Shown here: piece after piece, positions 18,701 to 26,089 of the stretch
Position numbering within the stretch: position 1 is the first letter of the stretch
Layout: each line of letters starts with the position of its first letter
Origin: CAYMLQ01 sp964390795
Lineage (GTDB): Bacteria; Verrucomicrobiota; Kiritimatiellia; RFP12; UBA1067
Assembly (NCBI GenBank): GCA_964390795.1
Contig: CAYMLQ010000031.1
Coordinates: 1-30,332, forward strand
Direction of reading: 5' to 3'
DNA: 30,332 bases
The notes under the pieces: generated by a model
Told to the model about the DNA's origin: nothing
The model's input: the letters and a program-made list of their open reading frames with translations, nothing else
Database searches by the model: none
Position numbers and translations under genes: made by a program

Positions 18701-21700
18701 ACCGTCAGGGTATAGGACGCGTCGCGAGTCAGCGGTGAGGTGGAGAGGGTGACGGTGCGGTTGTCCGCGCTCAAGGCTGCCCCGGAGAGGGTCACGCCGC
18801 CGCTCAAGGCATAGTTCGCGAGGTTGGTGGCGGTTTCGGGGTCCAGTGGCTTGCTGAAAACGGCCTGGACGCCCTGGAGGCTCTGCAGGTTGGCCGTGCG
18901 GCAGAGGGCGGGTGCGGAGCCGTCGCCATAAACGCTGGTGACCACGTTGGTGATCTTCGAGAACCAGGCGGCCGCCATTTTGGCGTATCCGCCCGCGCTG
19001 GGGTGAAGGCCGTCGTACAGGTCGGCAAGCTCGAGATGGGCGTGCATGTCAAGGAAATGCACCTTACGACCGAGGGCCTGCTGACTCTGCACTTTGCCCA
19101 GCACATACGGGTTGAAATGGTTGGTGATGGCTGTGTAACGGGCGGTGTCGCTGCGCTTCAGCAGCGTGGTGACAATGAGGTTGGCGTTCGGCCGGTTGGT
19201 CGCGATTCGCGTCACCAAGTTATCAAGCCTGTCGACGCGGTTGGAGAAATCGCCCGCACCGGAGTCGTTCGTTCCGATGTGAAGCAAGACCACGTCCGGA
19301 TCGTCGATGGCATAGAGCCAGTCGTTGATGTTTTCGTACAGGCCGCTGTTGATGTCCTGGATCAACCAGCCGCTGAGTCCCTGGTGGTTTGAGTCCGGCA
19401 AGCCGGCTGCTCCGTTATCAGTCCGCGTGCCCACGAAGTCCACGTTGTAGCCTGCGGCGGTCAGCGCCGTATAGAGCGGGAGGCGGTAGCCGCCCGCCGT
19501 GCTCGAACCGTACGTGATCGAGTCACCCAGCGGCATGATGCGGAGGGGCTTGGGCGGCTGTGGCCGAGAGAAGGGGATCACCTCGACCGTGGCGCTCAGA
19601 CTGGTCGTGTATCCGGAGAGTCCGGAGACCAGCACGTCGTACGTGCCTGCGCTGTCGAGTGCGGCGGGGGCGAAATCAAGCCAAGGCTGTGTGGCGCCGG
19701 GAATAGGGACGCCGTTCTTTCGCCACTGGTAGGCGGTTGCGCCGGACGCGTTCACATTCAGGTGCGCCTGATCCTTGAGGTAGACGGTCAGCGAGCACGG
19801 CTGGGCCAGGATGGTCGGCGGGGTGCCGGAGCTGGTGACGGTCGGCGTTCCCGTGCGGACGAGCACATAGAGGTTTTTGACGCTGTACGCCGGCCCGTTG
19901 TAGGTCTGGGTCCAGTCAGGGTCGTTGTTTGTCCAGACGGGGTTGTTGCCGATGCCGAGGCAGGGCGTGCGGCCGTTGGAGCCGAAGGAGTTGATCGCGA
20001 AGACCGTGTGTCCGGCGGCGTAATTGTGGATCTGCATGGTGCCGTGGCCCGCGCCGACATTTGCCCCGCGGTCGTCGCCGAAGTCGTAAGTCGAGGCGCT
20101 CGCGCCGGGAATGTTCTTCATGTTGCCGCCGCCGTAGTTGCTGGCCCAGAACTCGATGTTGCCTGCCGCGATGCCGACGCCCGTGGTCACCGAAAGGTTG
20201 TCCACGTTGGCGGAGGCATAGATGTTGAGGTTGCTGACGTACTGCTGGTAGACCGCGCCGCGTTCGTCGGTGGGCAGGCCGATGCGCGTGAGGTCGGGTG
20301 TGAAGGCGTCCATCGACGTGTAGACCCACTTGGCGACGCCGTTGGTGCCGGTCAGTTCGAGGCAGTAGGCGATGCGGTCGAAGGGCTGGCTCCGCCCGAA
20401 GAGGCTGACGTCCACCGCGTAGTTGCAGCCGTACGCATAGTTGATCGTATTGGCGATGGCGAGCTGGTGGATCAGTTCGTAACCGCTGCTCTCGGGCACG
20501 TTGGACAGGATGGAGGGCAGCGCCCCTGCGGGCGCTGTGAACGTGACCGTCGAATAGGGCAGGAGAACATTGCCGTTGGCGGAGCGGTCGCGTACGCTGC
20601 CTGTCACAGTGAGCGTGTACGGCTGGCCTGCGGTCAGGGGTGAGGTTGTCAGCATCACGGCCTTTTTGGAGGGCAGCATCGCCGCGCCGGTGACGGTCAC
20701 GCCGTTGCTGAGCGTGAAGAACGCCGGGTTGGCGGCGTCTTCGCTCAGTGTCTCGCTGAACACGATGGAGACTTGGTTGAGCGTACGCGAGGCCGATGCG
20801 TTGACCAGGGTCGGCCGAGTTACGTCGAAGCTGCTGCTGCCGCCGGGGAGAACAAAGACATGCAGGCGGCGGACGTTATAAATGTCGGCGTTGGACGAGA
20901 AAGTCCAGTCCGGATAGGGGGTTGAGTTTTTGCTAAAGTCGGAATTGTTGCCGATGCCCAGTCCGAGTTTGGCGTTGTTGTTGAAGCTGTTCACGGCAAA
21001 GAGGGTCTGGGTGGCGCCCAGCCCGTAGTTATGCACCTGCATGGAGCCATGCCCTGTGCTTGTGCTGCCGCCGCTGTCGCCGAAATCGAAGTTCGTGTTG
21101 TGCGCGTTCGGGATCGGCAGGCCGTTGCCGCCGCCGTAGTTGCTGGGCCAAAACTCGATATTGCCGGTGTCGATACTGCTGCCCGTGACGATGCCGCCCA
21201 CGTTGGACCGCACGTCAAGCCGTGTGGCCTTGGTCTGGAAGAAGCAGGTGTTGGTGGGCACGCCGAGCTTGCGCGCGTCGGTCGTAAAGGCGTCCATCGC
21301 GGTCCAGATCCATTGGGTCGCGCTGCTGCCGGACTGAAGCTCGAGGTAGTAGGCCACGCGGGAGAAGACGGTCGCCAGTCCGTTGGTGAAGTTGTTGGCC
21401 GAGTAGTAGGCGGGCGAGTTGTTGTTGAAGCTTCCGTTGGCTGGCAGGTTGATGGTGTAGGCGAGCTGGTAGCTGGAGGCCTCCGGCACGTTGTCCAGAA
21501 CCGTTTGCGGCGGCGGGAGACTGGCATTAGCGGTTGGTCGCACGAGTACATGAAGCTTGCGGTACGCATAGGTGCCCGCGTTGCCGGCTCCGGTCCAGTC
21601 CTTGTCGTTGCTGCCCGGCCGGTTGCCGATGCCGAGAGCGAGCGTCTGGTTGTCCGCTCCCCAGTTGCTCATCGCGAAGAGCGTCTGCGAGAGCGCCGCA

Positions 21701-24138
21701 TGGTGAACCTGCATGGAGCCGTGGGTGCCCGTCGTCCTCCGAAGGTCGCCCCAGTCGTAATAGGCGTCGCTGGCGTTGGCCACGGACATCGCATTGGACT
21801 GGGCGTAATCGGTGGGCCAGAACTCGAGATAGCCGCCGGCCATGGCCACGCCATTGGAGACGCCGGAGACGTTGGACTTCACGTCCAGATTTGAGACGGA
21901 CTGTTGCCAGACCGCTCCCGCAACCGTGGTGGGCACGCCGATTTTCTTCGTGTCGGGTGTGAACGCATCCATCGAGACCCAGAGGTACTGAACCGTAGTG
22001 TCCGCCTTCTGAAGCTCGACATAGTAGGCGACGCGGTCAAAAGACGAGGTGATGCCAGACTGGCAGAAACGGTAGAAGTCGGGAGCCGCATTGAAATTGC
22101 CTCTGACGGGGATGTCGAGGGAGTACACGAGCGTGTAGCCGTTGGCGAGAGCGCCCGCGTTCGCCACCACCTCGGTGGGCAGCGCGGGAGACGCCACCGA
22201 AAGGGATGCGCCGCCAGACGGGTTTCCAGCCAGGTCTCGGACTCCGCTGACCGTGAGGGCGAGCGCCGTTCCAGAGGGCTGAAGCGTTGTCAGCAGGTTG
22301 ACGGTTTTCAGGTCGGGCAGCAGCGTGGCGCTCAGGACAGCGACGCCGCTGTTCAGCGCGAACGCGCCGGCGTCGACGGAGGCGGAGGCCAGCGCCTCGC
22401 TGAAGGTGACCGTCACCAGGTTGCGGGCCGCACCGGCCTGTGCGGTGAGGGCCGAGGGCGGGGTCGTGTCAGCTGAAGGGTCCGTTCGCACGAGGACGTA
22501 GAGGCTCTTGACTGTGTAGGTGCCTGCGTTGCCGTTGAACGTCCAGTCCGGGCTCAGGCTCCAGCCGCTTGGCTGGTTGCCGATACCGATCTCCAGCGTG
22601 GTGTTGGCATGCCAGTGATTGAGCGCGAACAGCGTTTGCCTGGCGCCGTAGTTGTGGACCTGCATGCAACTATAATTATTGGCAAAAGAACAGACGTCGC
22701 CAAAGTCATAAGCGCTGTCGCTCGCGCCGGGGATGCCCTTCGCATTACCCGGGCTGTAGTCATACGGCCAGAATTCGATATTGCCGGTGGCGATGCCAGC
22801 ACCGGTGGTGACGCCGGGCACGTTGCAGAACACGTTCATATTCGCGACGGAGCGCTGCAGCACGACGCCCGAAAGAAGCGTGGGCAGGCCCAGTTTGTCA
22901 GCCCGGTTGGTGAATGCGTCCATGGAGACCCAGACGTACTGCAGCGGCTCGCCAGCGCGCTGGAGTTCGAGATAGTAAGCGACGCGGGAGAAGGGGCCTA
23001 CCACTGTGCTGTTGTCGACCGCGTAGGGGACGAGGTTGTTACGGTAGTCTGAGGTACTTGGGAGATCCAACGCGTAGACCAGGGTGTAGTCGGACGCTTC
23101 GGGGACATTGTTGAGATAGCCGCGCAGTGCCGAAGCCGTAAAGGCGAGCTGGGTGTCGGGCGGTATGGCCAGAGGTGAAGGCGCGGTCTCGTCCTCCACG
23201 TTGTTGACGGTGACGGTGTAGGAGGTGTTGCGGGACTGGAGGCTGGTGGTCAGTGTGACCTTGCGCTGCGTGGCGTCAAGGGTGGCGGCGGTCAGTGAGA
23301 GACCTCCGCTCAGCGCGTAGTTGGCGAGATTGGTTGCGCTTGCGAAAGAGACCCGCTTGTTGAAGGTGATCGAGACGGTTTGGGCATCGGTCGCCCCGGT
23401 CGCACGGATCGCGGCGGGCTGGTTGGCGACCGTGTTGGTGCCGATGATGTTGGTGATGGCCGTATGCCACGCGCCGGCCATTTTGGCGTAACCGCTCGCG
23501 GTGGGGTGTACGGTGTCGTACATGTCGTTCGTCGTCAGGAAAGCGTGCATATCGAGAAAATGCACGTTGCGGCCCAGCGCCTGCTGGCTGGCGACTTTGT
23601 CGGGTACAAAGCGGTTGAAAACGTTCGAAATCGTGGTTTCGGTCGGCTCGGCCCGCGGAATCAGTGTGGTCACGATGAGGTGGGCGCTGGGCTGGCACAG
23701 GGCGATGCGCGTGATCAGGGCGTCGAGCCGGTCGACGGCATTGGTGAAAAGGTTGCCGCCGCCCGCGTCGTTGGTGCCGATGTGGAGCAGAACCACGTGC
23801 GGGTCGTCGGTCTGCTCAAACCAGCCGAACATGTTCTCGTACAAGCCGATCGAGCCGTCGGAGATCTTCCAGCCGCCGATACCCTGATGGTTGACCTCCA
23901 GCCCCAAGGCGTTCGTGGCATTGTCGGTTCGCGTGCCCACGTAATCCACGGTGTAGCTGGCGTTGGTGAGCGACACATAGAGCGGCAAACGGTAGCCTCC
24001 CGGCGTGCTGCTGCCGTAGGTGATCGAGTCGCCCAGCGGCATGATGCGCATCGGGGTTTGAGCGTGAGAAGAAGCAGCGGCGGCGAACAGTCCGGCGCAC
24101 AGGGAGAGGTTGAGACCAAAAGTCCGTGTCGAGTTCAT
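15748..24138 (-). CDS. Giant secreted multi-domain protein with two SGNH (CE3/XynB-like) esterase domains and seven repeated modules (protein B)
   Basis: A 2796-residue paralogue of protein A, encoded immediately upstream of it in the same direction. GGAG seven bases before ATG 24138 supports the start; a signal peptide follows (hydrophobic run 9-22, likely cleavage after Ser-His-Ala26). SGNH1 (23430-24055) has Ser38, GTND, Asp208 and His211 (in DTVHPTA). SGNH2 (18930-19555) has Ser1540, GTND and His1712 (in DGLHPSA). Modules lie at 22490-23112, 21540-22172, 20850-21500, 19858-20515, 17980-18607, 17035-17670 and 16050-16690, with SbsA-type Ig domains between them and I-set-like Ig domains at 19565-19850 and 15752-16045. 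Relative to protein A it lacks module c in the second half and one Ig domain after SGNH1. No anchoring or sorting motif is seen at the C terminus (ends Met-Arg-Leu-Arg). All catalytic residues are retained in both esterase domains, so this is not a decayed copy. Function as for protein A, inferred. Confidence 0.88.
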   Translation of the reverse strand: MNSTRTFGLNLSLCAGLFAAAASSHAQTPMRIMPLGDSITYGSSTPGGYRLPLYVSLTNASYTVDYVGTRTDNATNALGLEVNHQGIGGWKISDGSIGLYENMFGWFEQTDDPHVVLLHIGTNDAGGGNLFTNAVDRLDALITRIALCQPSAHLIVTTLIPRAEPTETTISNVFNRFVPDKVASQQALGRNVHFLDMHAFLTTNDMYDTVHPTASGYAKMAGAWHTAITNIIGTNTVANQPAAIRATGATDAQTVSITFNKRVSFASATNLANYALSGGLSLTAATLDATQRKVTLTTSLQSRNTSYTVTVNNVEDETAPSPLAIPPDTQLAFTASALRGYLNNVPEASDYTLVYALDLPSTSDYRNNLVPYAVDNSTVVGPFSRVAYYLELQRAGEPLQYVWVSMDAFTNRADKLGLPTLLSGVVLQRSVANMNVFCNVPGVTTGAGIATGNIEFWPYDYSPGNAKGIPGASDSAYDFGDVCSFANNYSCMQVHNYGARQTLFALNHWHANTTLEIGIGNQPSGWSLSPDWTFNGNAGTYTVKSLYVLVRTDPSADTTPPSALTAQAGAARNLVTVTFSEALASASVDAGAFALNSGVAVLSATLLPDLKTVNLLTTLQPSGTALALTVSGVRDLAGNPSGGASLSVASPALPTEVVANAGALANGYTLVYSLDIPVRGNFNAAPDFYRFCQSGITSSFDRVAYYVELQKADTTVQYLWVSMDAFTPDTKKIGVPTTVAGAVWQQSVSNLDVKSNVSGVSNGVAMAGGYLEFWPTDYAQSNAMSVANASDAYYDWGDLRRTTGTHGSMQVHHAALSQTLFAMSNWGADNQTLALGIGNRPGSNDKDWTGAGNAGTYAYRKLHVLVRPTANASLPPPQTVLDNVPEASSYQLAYTINLPANGSFNNNSPAYYSANNFTNGLATVFSRVAYYLELQSGSSATQWIWTAMDAFTTDARKLGVPTNTCFFQTKATRLDVRSNVGGIVTGSSIDTGNIEFWPSNYGGGNGLPIPNAHNTNFDFGDSGGSTSTGHGSMQVHNYGLGATQTLFAVNSFNNNAKLGLGIGNNSDFSKNSTPYPDWTFSSNADIYNVRRLHVFVLPGGSSSFDVTRPTLVNASASRTLNQVSIVFSETLSEDAANPAFFTLSNGVTVTGAAMLPSKKAVMLTTSPLTAGQPYTLTVTGSVRDRSANGNVLLPYSTVTFTAPAGALPSILSNVPESSGYELIHQLAIANTINYAYGCNYAVDVSLFGRSQPFDRIAYCLELTGTNGVAKWVYTSMDAFTPDLTRIGLPTDERGAVYQQYVSNLNIYASANVDNLSVTTGVGIAAGNIEFWASNYGGGNMKNIPGASASTYDFGDDRGANVGAGHGTMQIHNYAAGHTVFAINSFGSNGRTPCLGIGNNPVWTNNDPDWTQTYNGPAYSVKNLYVLVRTGTPTVTSSGTPPTILAQPCSLTVYLKDQAHLNVNASGATAYQWRKNGVPIPGATQPWLDFAPAALDSAGTYDVLVSGLSGYTTSLSATVEVIPFSRPQPPKPLRIMPLGDSITYGSSTAGGYRLPLYTALTAAGYNVDFVGTRTDNGAAGLPDSNHQGLSGWLIQDINSGLYENINDWLYAIDDPDVVLLHIGTNDSGAGDFSNRVDRLDNLVTRIATNRPNANLIVTTLLKRSDTARYTAITNHFNPYVLGKVQSQQALGRKVHFLDMHAHLELADLYDGLHPSAGGYAKMAAAWFSKITNVVTSVYGDGSAPALCRTANLQSLQGVQAVFSKPLDPETATNLANYALSGGVTLSGAALSADNRTVTLSTSPLTRDASYTLTVNGLKDFAWPTQRDVAANSSDTFKATVRGYLANVPEAANYRLAYQLNVPINPAYSGNPVAYATNNTLQLCQPLKRVAYYMELQPLNGDLTYLWVSMEPFTGDIKKIGVPVRTTGETFQKSLNNMNVVCNDSSVATGTGLTGNIEFWPSNYANVNANGVPGASDALFDFGDRADPGAYGSMQIHNTGAGQTLLAFNNWGSSGGSMPDIGIGNCPLPTNGGLDWTFSNNAWSYPLRTLYVLVELDSDTTRPTLVSAQAGQLGTLVTVTFSEALVAGTVDGTRFTLDHAVSVISATLLPDLRTVTLVTTPQPVSETLTLTVTGVRDLGGGNAIIPNSTITIQPAALPPEVLSNVGTLADGFQVVYTLDIPTTGNFIGTPDFYRYNQSLATGAFDRVAYYVELLKADGSTQHVWTAMDAFTQDRAKIGVPTAASGAVWQQPVANLDVKSNVSGVTSGTGMTGGTLEFWPTDYAASNEMAVANASNVYLDWGDLRRTTGGHGCMQVHNPALSQVLFAMNNWGIDNQPLGLGIGNRPGQNDKDWTHSGSAASYVRRTLHVLVRPTAPTIAQDSDAVAPTLTGAAASYALDHVTLTFSEPLSDRAATDGSFVINNGVAVTGAKLLYNKASIILTTSVLTGGQSYQVTVSGVRDRSSNGNLIAPSSTAGFTAPTSLPALFASVPESAGYSLIHQLAITDTVNYNPYGAPYSVDESRYAQPGPFDRIAYCLELTGTNGVAQWVYVSMDAFTRDLTKIGVPTLDRGAIYQQYVSNLNIFASANIANVTVSTSDGIPVGNLEFWPSNYAEANAMGVPNASAAAFDLGDTMSAGNYGSMQIHNTAALQTVLAMNHFGGNGFEPGLGIGNQPTGSPDWTHTLNARSFSVKNLYVLVRWGGSVTTGNGPEINVQPVSIAARSHQKTAFYVQALSATAYQWRRNGVWVPGATQAWLEFSPVELTDADTYDVLVYGASGVTASQSATLTVEPSGMIMRLR
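15755..19555 (-). repeat. Composite unit B2 (second half of protein B, lacks module c)
   Basis: Order: SGNH esterase, Ig, module a, Ig, module b, then directly Ig, module d, terminal Ig. The c-type module present in the other three units is absent. The join follows LHVLVRP at the end of module b near 17035, and the Ig domain of the AVAPTL type begins only about 12 residues later. Confidence 0.82.
19560..24060 (-). repeat. Composite unit B1 (first half of protein B)
   Basis: Order: SGNH esterase, one Ig-like domain, modules a, Ig, b, c, Ig, d, I-set-like Ig. Its module a shares the FGDxCSFxxxYSCMQVHNYG stretch with module a of unit A1, which pairs B1 with A1. It ends in the RPQPPKP linker before the second esterase domain. 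Confidence 0.82.
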
Positions 24139-24231
24139 TTATGTTCTCCATTTTCCTGTCAAGCTCGGCTGTTCGGGAACAACCATTCAACTGAGCATCA
24201 TTACTTTACGAGTAAGCGAGTGTAAATGCAA

Positions 24232-24255
24232 CGACGAAACGACGAAACGACGAAA
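24232..24255 (+). repeat. Three perfect copies of the octamer CGACGAAA
   Basis: Three head-to-tail copies of an 8-bp unit lie in the 236-bp gap between the divergent protein B and ABC ATPase genes, upstream of the candidate ATPase promoter. Function unknown; it could be a simple-sequence tract or a set of direct binding sites. Confidence 0.75.
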
Positions 24256-24290
24256 CGCTGGAATCCGATCAAAAATCATGGATTGTCGCC

Positions 24291-24319
24291 TTGCACCGTC
24301 CGCACGTAAGGGATAAAAT
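24291..24319 (+). promoter_or_regulatory. Candidate sigma-70-type promoter for the ATPase operon
   Basis: TTGCAC and TAAAAT are separated by 17 bases; the -10 matches five of six positions, the -35 three. The predicted start point is near 24326, giving a leader of about 50 bases before ATG 24375. Confidence 0.42.
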
Positions 24320-24374
24320 GTAAAAACAGTCTGCGTTGAAGCGGGTCAGCGCGGATGAGTGAATGGAGTCTGCG

Positions 24375-25484
24375 ATGGCGGTGTCCGTCAGAGTCGAAAA
24401 GGTAGTTAAAGCGTTCGGATCGTTCGTGGCCCTGAAGGCGGTCAGCGTGGCTGTTGAGCCAGGCGAACTGTTTTTTCTGCTGGGGCCGAGCGGTTGCGGT
24501 AAGACGACCCTTTTGCGCTGCATCGCGGGGTTCCACGCTCCGGAGTCCGGGCGCATCCTGATCGGCGAGCGCGATGTGACGGAGTTGCCGCCATACAAGC
24601 GCGACACCGGCATGATGTTTCAGAGTTATGCGCTGTGGCCCCATATGACGCTGGCGGAGAACGTGGCGTTCGGTCTTGAGATGCGCAGAGTTCCGCGGGC
24701 AGAAATCAAACGACGCGTGGGCGAAGCCCTAGAGCGCGTCCATCTGGCGGATCGCGCCAAGGCTCGACCGAATCAGCTTTCGGGCGGTCAGCAGCAGCGC
24801 GTGGCTCTGGCTCGCGCGTTGGTGATCGAGCCGCAATGCCTGCTGCTCGACGAGCCGCTCTCGAACCTGGATGCCAAGCTGCGCCTTGAAATGCGCGGGG
24901 AGATCCGCCGCATCTGCAAGCAGGCGGGGCTGACCGCCATCTATGTGACCCATGACCAGAAGGAGGCGCTCTCGATCGCCGACCGGCTGGCCGTGATGCG
25001 GGACGGCGTGATCGAGCAGATCGGCACGCCGGAACAGGTGTACCGAACGCCGGCCAACAGTTTCGTGGCGGGGTTTGTCGGCGAGGGCAATTTCATCGCG
25101 GGCCGCGTCACGCGCCTGTCGTCCAGCGGTGTGGAGGTGGAGACCGCGTGCGGCGCGTTTACCGCGGCAAGAGGGCCGGACGGGCTTGCCGCCGGAGACG
25201 CTGTCGAACTGTGCATCCGGCCGGAGTCGGTCCGGTTCGAACGGCCTGCGGCGGGTGCGCCGAATGTGCTTGCCGGGCATTATCTCGAAAGCGTGTATTT
25301 GGGCGAAATAGCCCAGCACCGGATTGAGCTGCCACAGTCGGACGGCGAACGGCGGACGCTGAAGGCTTATGAGCTGAACCCCTTGGCCGGGTGCGGGAGG
25401 GCGGGCGGGGCGGCGGTTCTATGGGTCGATCCCGTGCATGTGATTGTGACAAGACCGCGGAAGGCGGGGGGGGTGGAGGAATGA
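24375..25484 (+). CDS. ABC transporter ATP-binding protein (PotA/FbpC/sugar-type with TOBE-like C terminus)
   Basis: The ATPase subunit that drives an importer at the cytoplasmic face of the membrane. In the 369-residue form starting at 24375: Walker A GPSGCGKT at 37-44, Q-loop Gln83, signature LSGGQQQR at 135-142, Walker B ending Asp159-Glu160, and switch His193. After residue 230 comes a TOBE-like region (GEGNFIAGRV and CIRPESVRFE), seen in ATPases for polyamines, iron and sugars. The start at 24375 is preferred over the ATG at 24363 because GGAG lies six bases upstream. No permease or substrate-binding protein is encoded in the window, so the transported substrate is open. Its stop overlaps the start of the next gene (ATGA), pointing to translational coupling. 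Confidence 0.92.
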   Translation: MAVSVRVEKVVKAFGSFVALKAVSVAVEPGELFFLLGPSGCGKTTLLRCIAGFHAPESGRILIGERDVTELPPYKRDTGMMFQSYALWPHMTLAENVAFGLEMRRVPRAEIKRRVGEALERVHLADRAKARPNQLSGGQQQRVALARALVIEPQCLLLDEPLSNLDAKLRLEMRGEIRRICKQAGLTAIYVTHDQKEALSIADRLAVMRDGVIEQIGTPEQVYRTPANSFVAGFVGEGNFIAGRVTRLSSSGVEVETACGAFTAARGPDGLAAGDAVELCIRPESVRFERPAAGAPNVLAGHYLESVYLGEIAQHRIELPQSDGERRTLKAYELNPLAGCGRAGGAAVLWVDPVHVIVTRPRKAGGVEE

Positions 25485-26089
25485 GGGGCGCTCGTAAGGG
25501 GGGGCTGAGACAGCCTTGCGGAGTCGCGCTGGCGGCAGGTTGCATGTTTGCGTACGGGTGCGCCTCCACCGACGGGCAGGATCGACGGAATGACGCCAAA
25601 GATGTGCTGACCGTTGCTGTTGGTTTGGGGCTCGGCGCCAAGGCGCGGGTCGGCCCGTTGCAGGTGCCGCTGATCGTTCAGAGCGATTACGCGGGACTGC
25701 GCTGTGGTGAGTTTTTCGCCTCGCCGATGCGTGACGATTTCTGGACATATGTTTCTGAGGCCGGACATGTGGTGGACCAGCCCAGTGCTATGTATGTGCC
25801 TGAATATGACATCCTTTACTCCGGCTATGAGGTTTTCAATCCGGGAGGGCTTGCCGAACTGCGTCACAAGCGGGTGAATAGCCGGGGAATGGGGGTCTAT
25901 GCGACGCTCGATGAGGATGCTCTCAATTATGGATTTTACTCGCAGGTCGAGTGTACGGTGGGCCTAGTCATCTCGCTGAGGCTGGGGGTTAACCCAGGGG
26001 AGCTGATCGATTTCCTTTTGGGCTTTACAGGATGCGACCTTTTCGCAGACGATATGCAGGCTGGAGGTCTTGGATGGGAGAGAAATTAG
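25481..26089 (+). CDS. Putative small lipoprotein, function unknown
   Basis: I do not recognise a named family. The 202-residue form starting at 25481 is chosen because its ATG overlaps the ATPase stop by four bases with GGAGGA just upstream, and because a short basic-then-hydrophobic N terminus with a lipobox-like LAAGC (Cys21) follows; a second candidate is YGC at Cys27. The longer open frame adds a glycine-rich, non-coding-looking extension and is rejected. The mature part begins with a polar stretch and then DVLTVAVGLGLGAKARVGPL, followed by a Tyr/Phe-rich region and a hydrophobic C-terminal stretch (GLVISLRLGVNPGELIDFLL) that resembles terminal beta or amphipathic segments. It ends 16 bp inside the deacetylase gene. 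Location in the envelope is inferred from the lipobox only. Confidence 0.7.
   Translation: MRGARKGGLRQPCGVALAAGCMFAYGCASTDGQDRRNDAKDVLTVAVGLGLGAKARVGPLQVPLIVQSDYAGLRCGEFFASPMRDDFWTYVSEAGHVVDQPSAMYVPEYDILYSGYEVFNPGGLAELRHKRVNSRGMGVYATLDEDALNYGFYSQVECTVGLVISLRLGVNPGELIDFLLGFTGCDLFADDMQAGGLGWERN

Noticed and set aside
15558..24219. Shared TCGCTTAC and TCGTAAA words upstream of both giant genes
   Set aside because: They occur in opposite order in the two leaders, and matches of this length between two stretches of over 100 bases are near chance level.
24198..24226. TTTACA-17-TAATGA as promoter of protein B (minus strand)
   Set aside because: The -35 is good but the -10 matches only two of six positions; not strong enough to call.
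25391..25480. N-terminal extension of the small lipoprotein overlapping the ATPase gene by about 90 bp
   Set aside because: Glycine-rich translation of the ATPase 3' end in another frame; ATG 25481 has GGAGGA and a lipobox-like sequence downstream.
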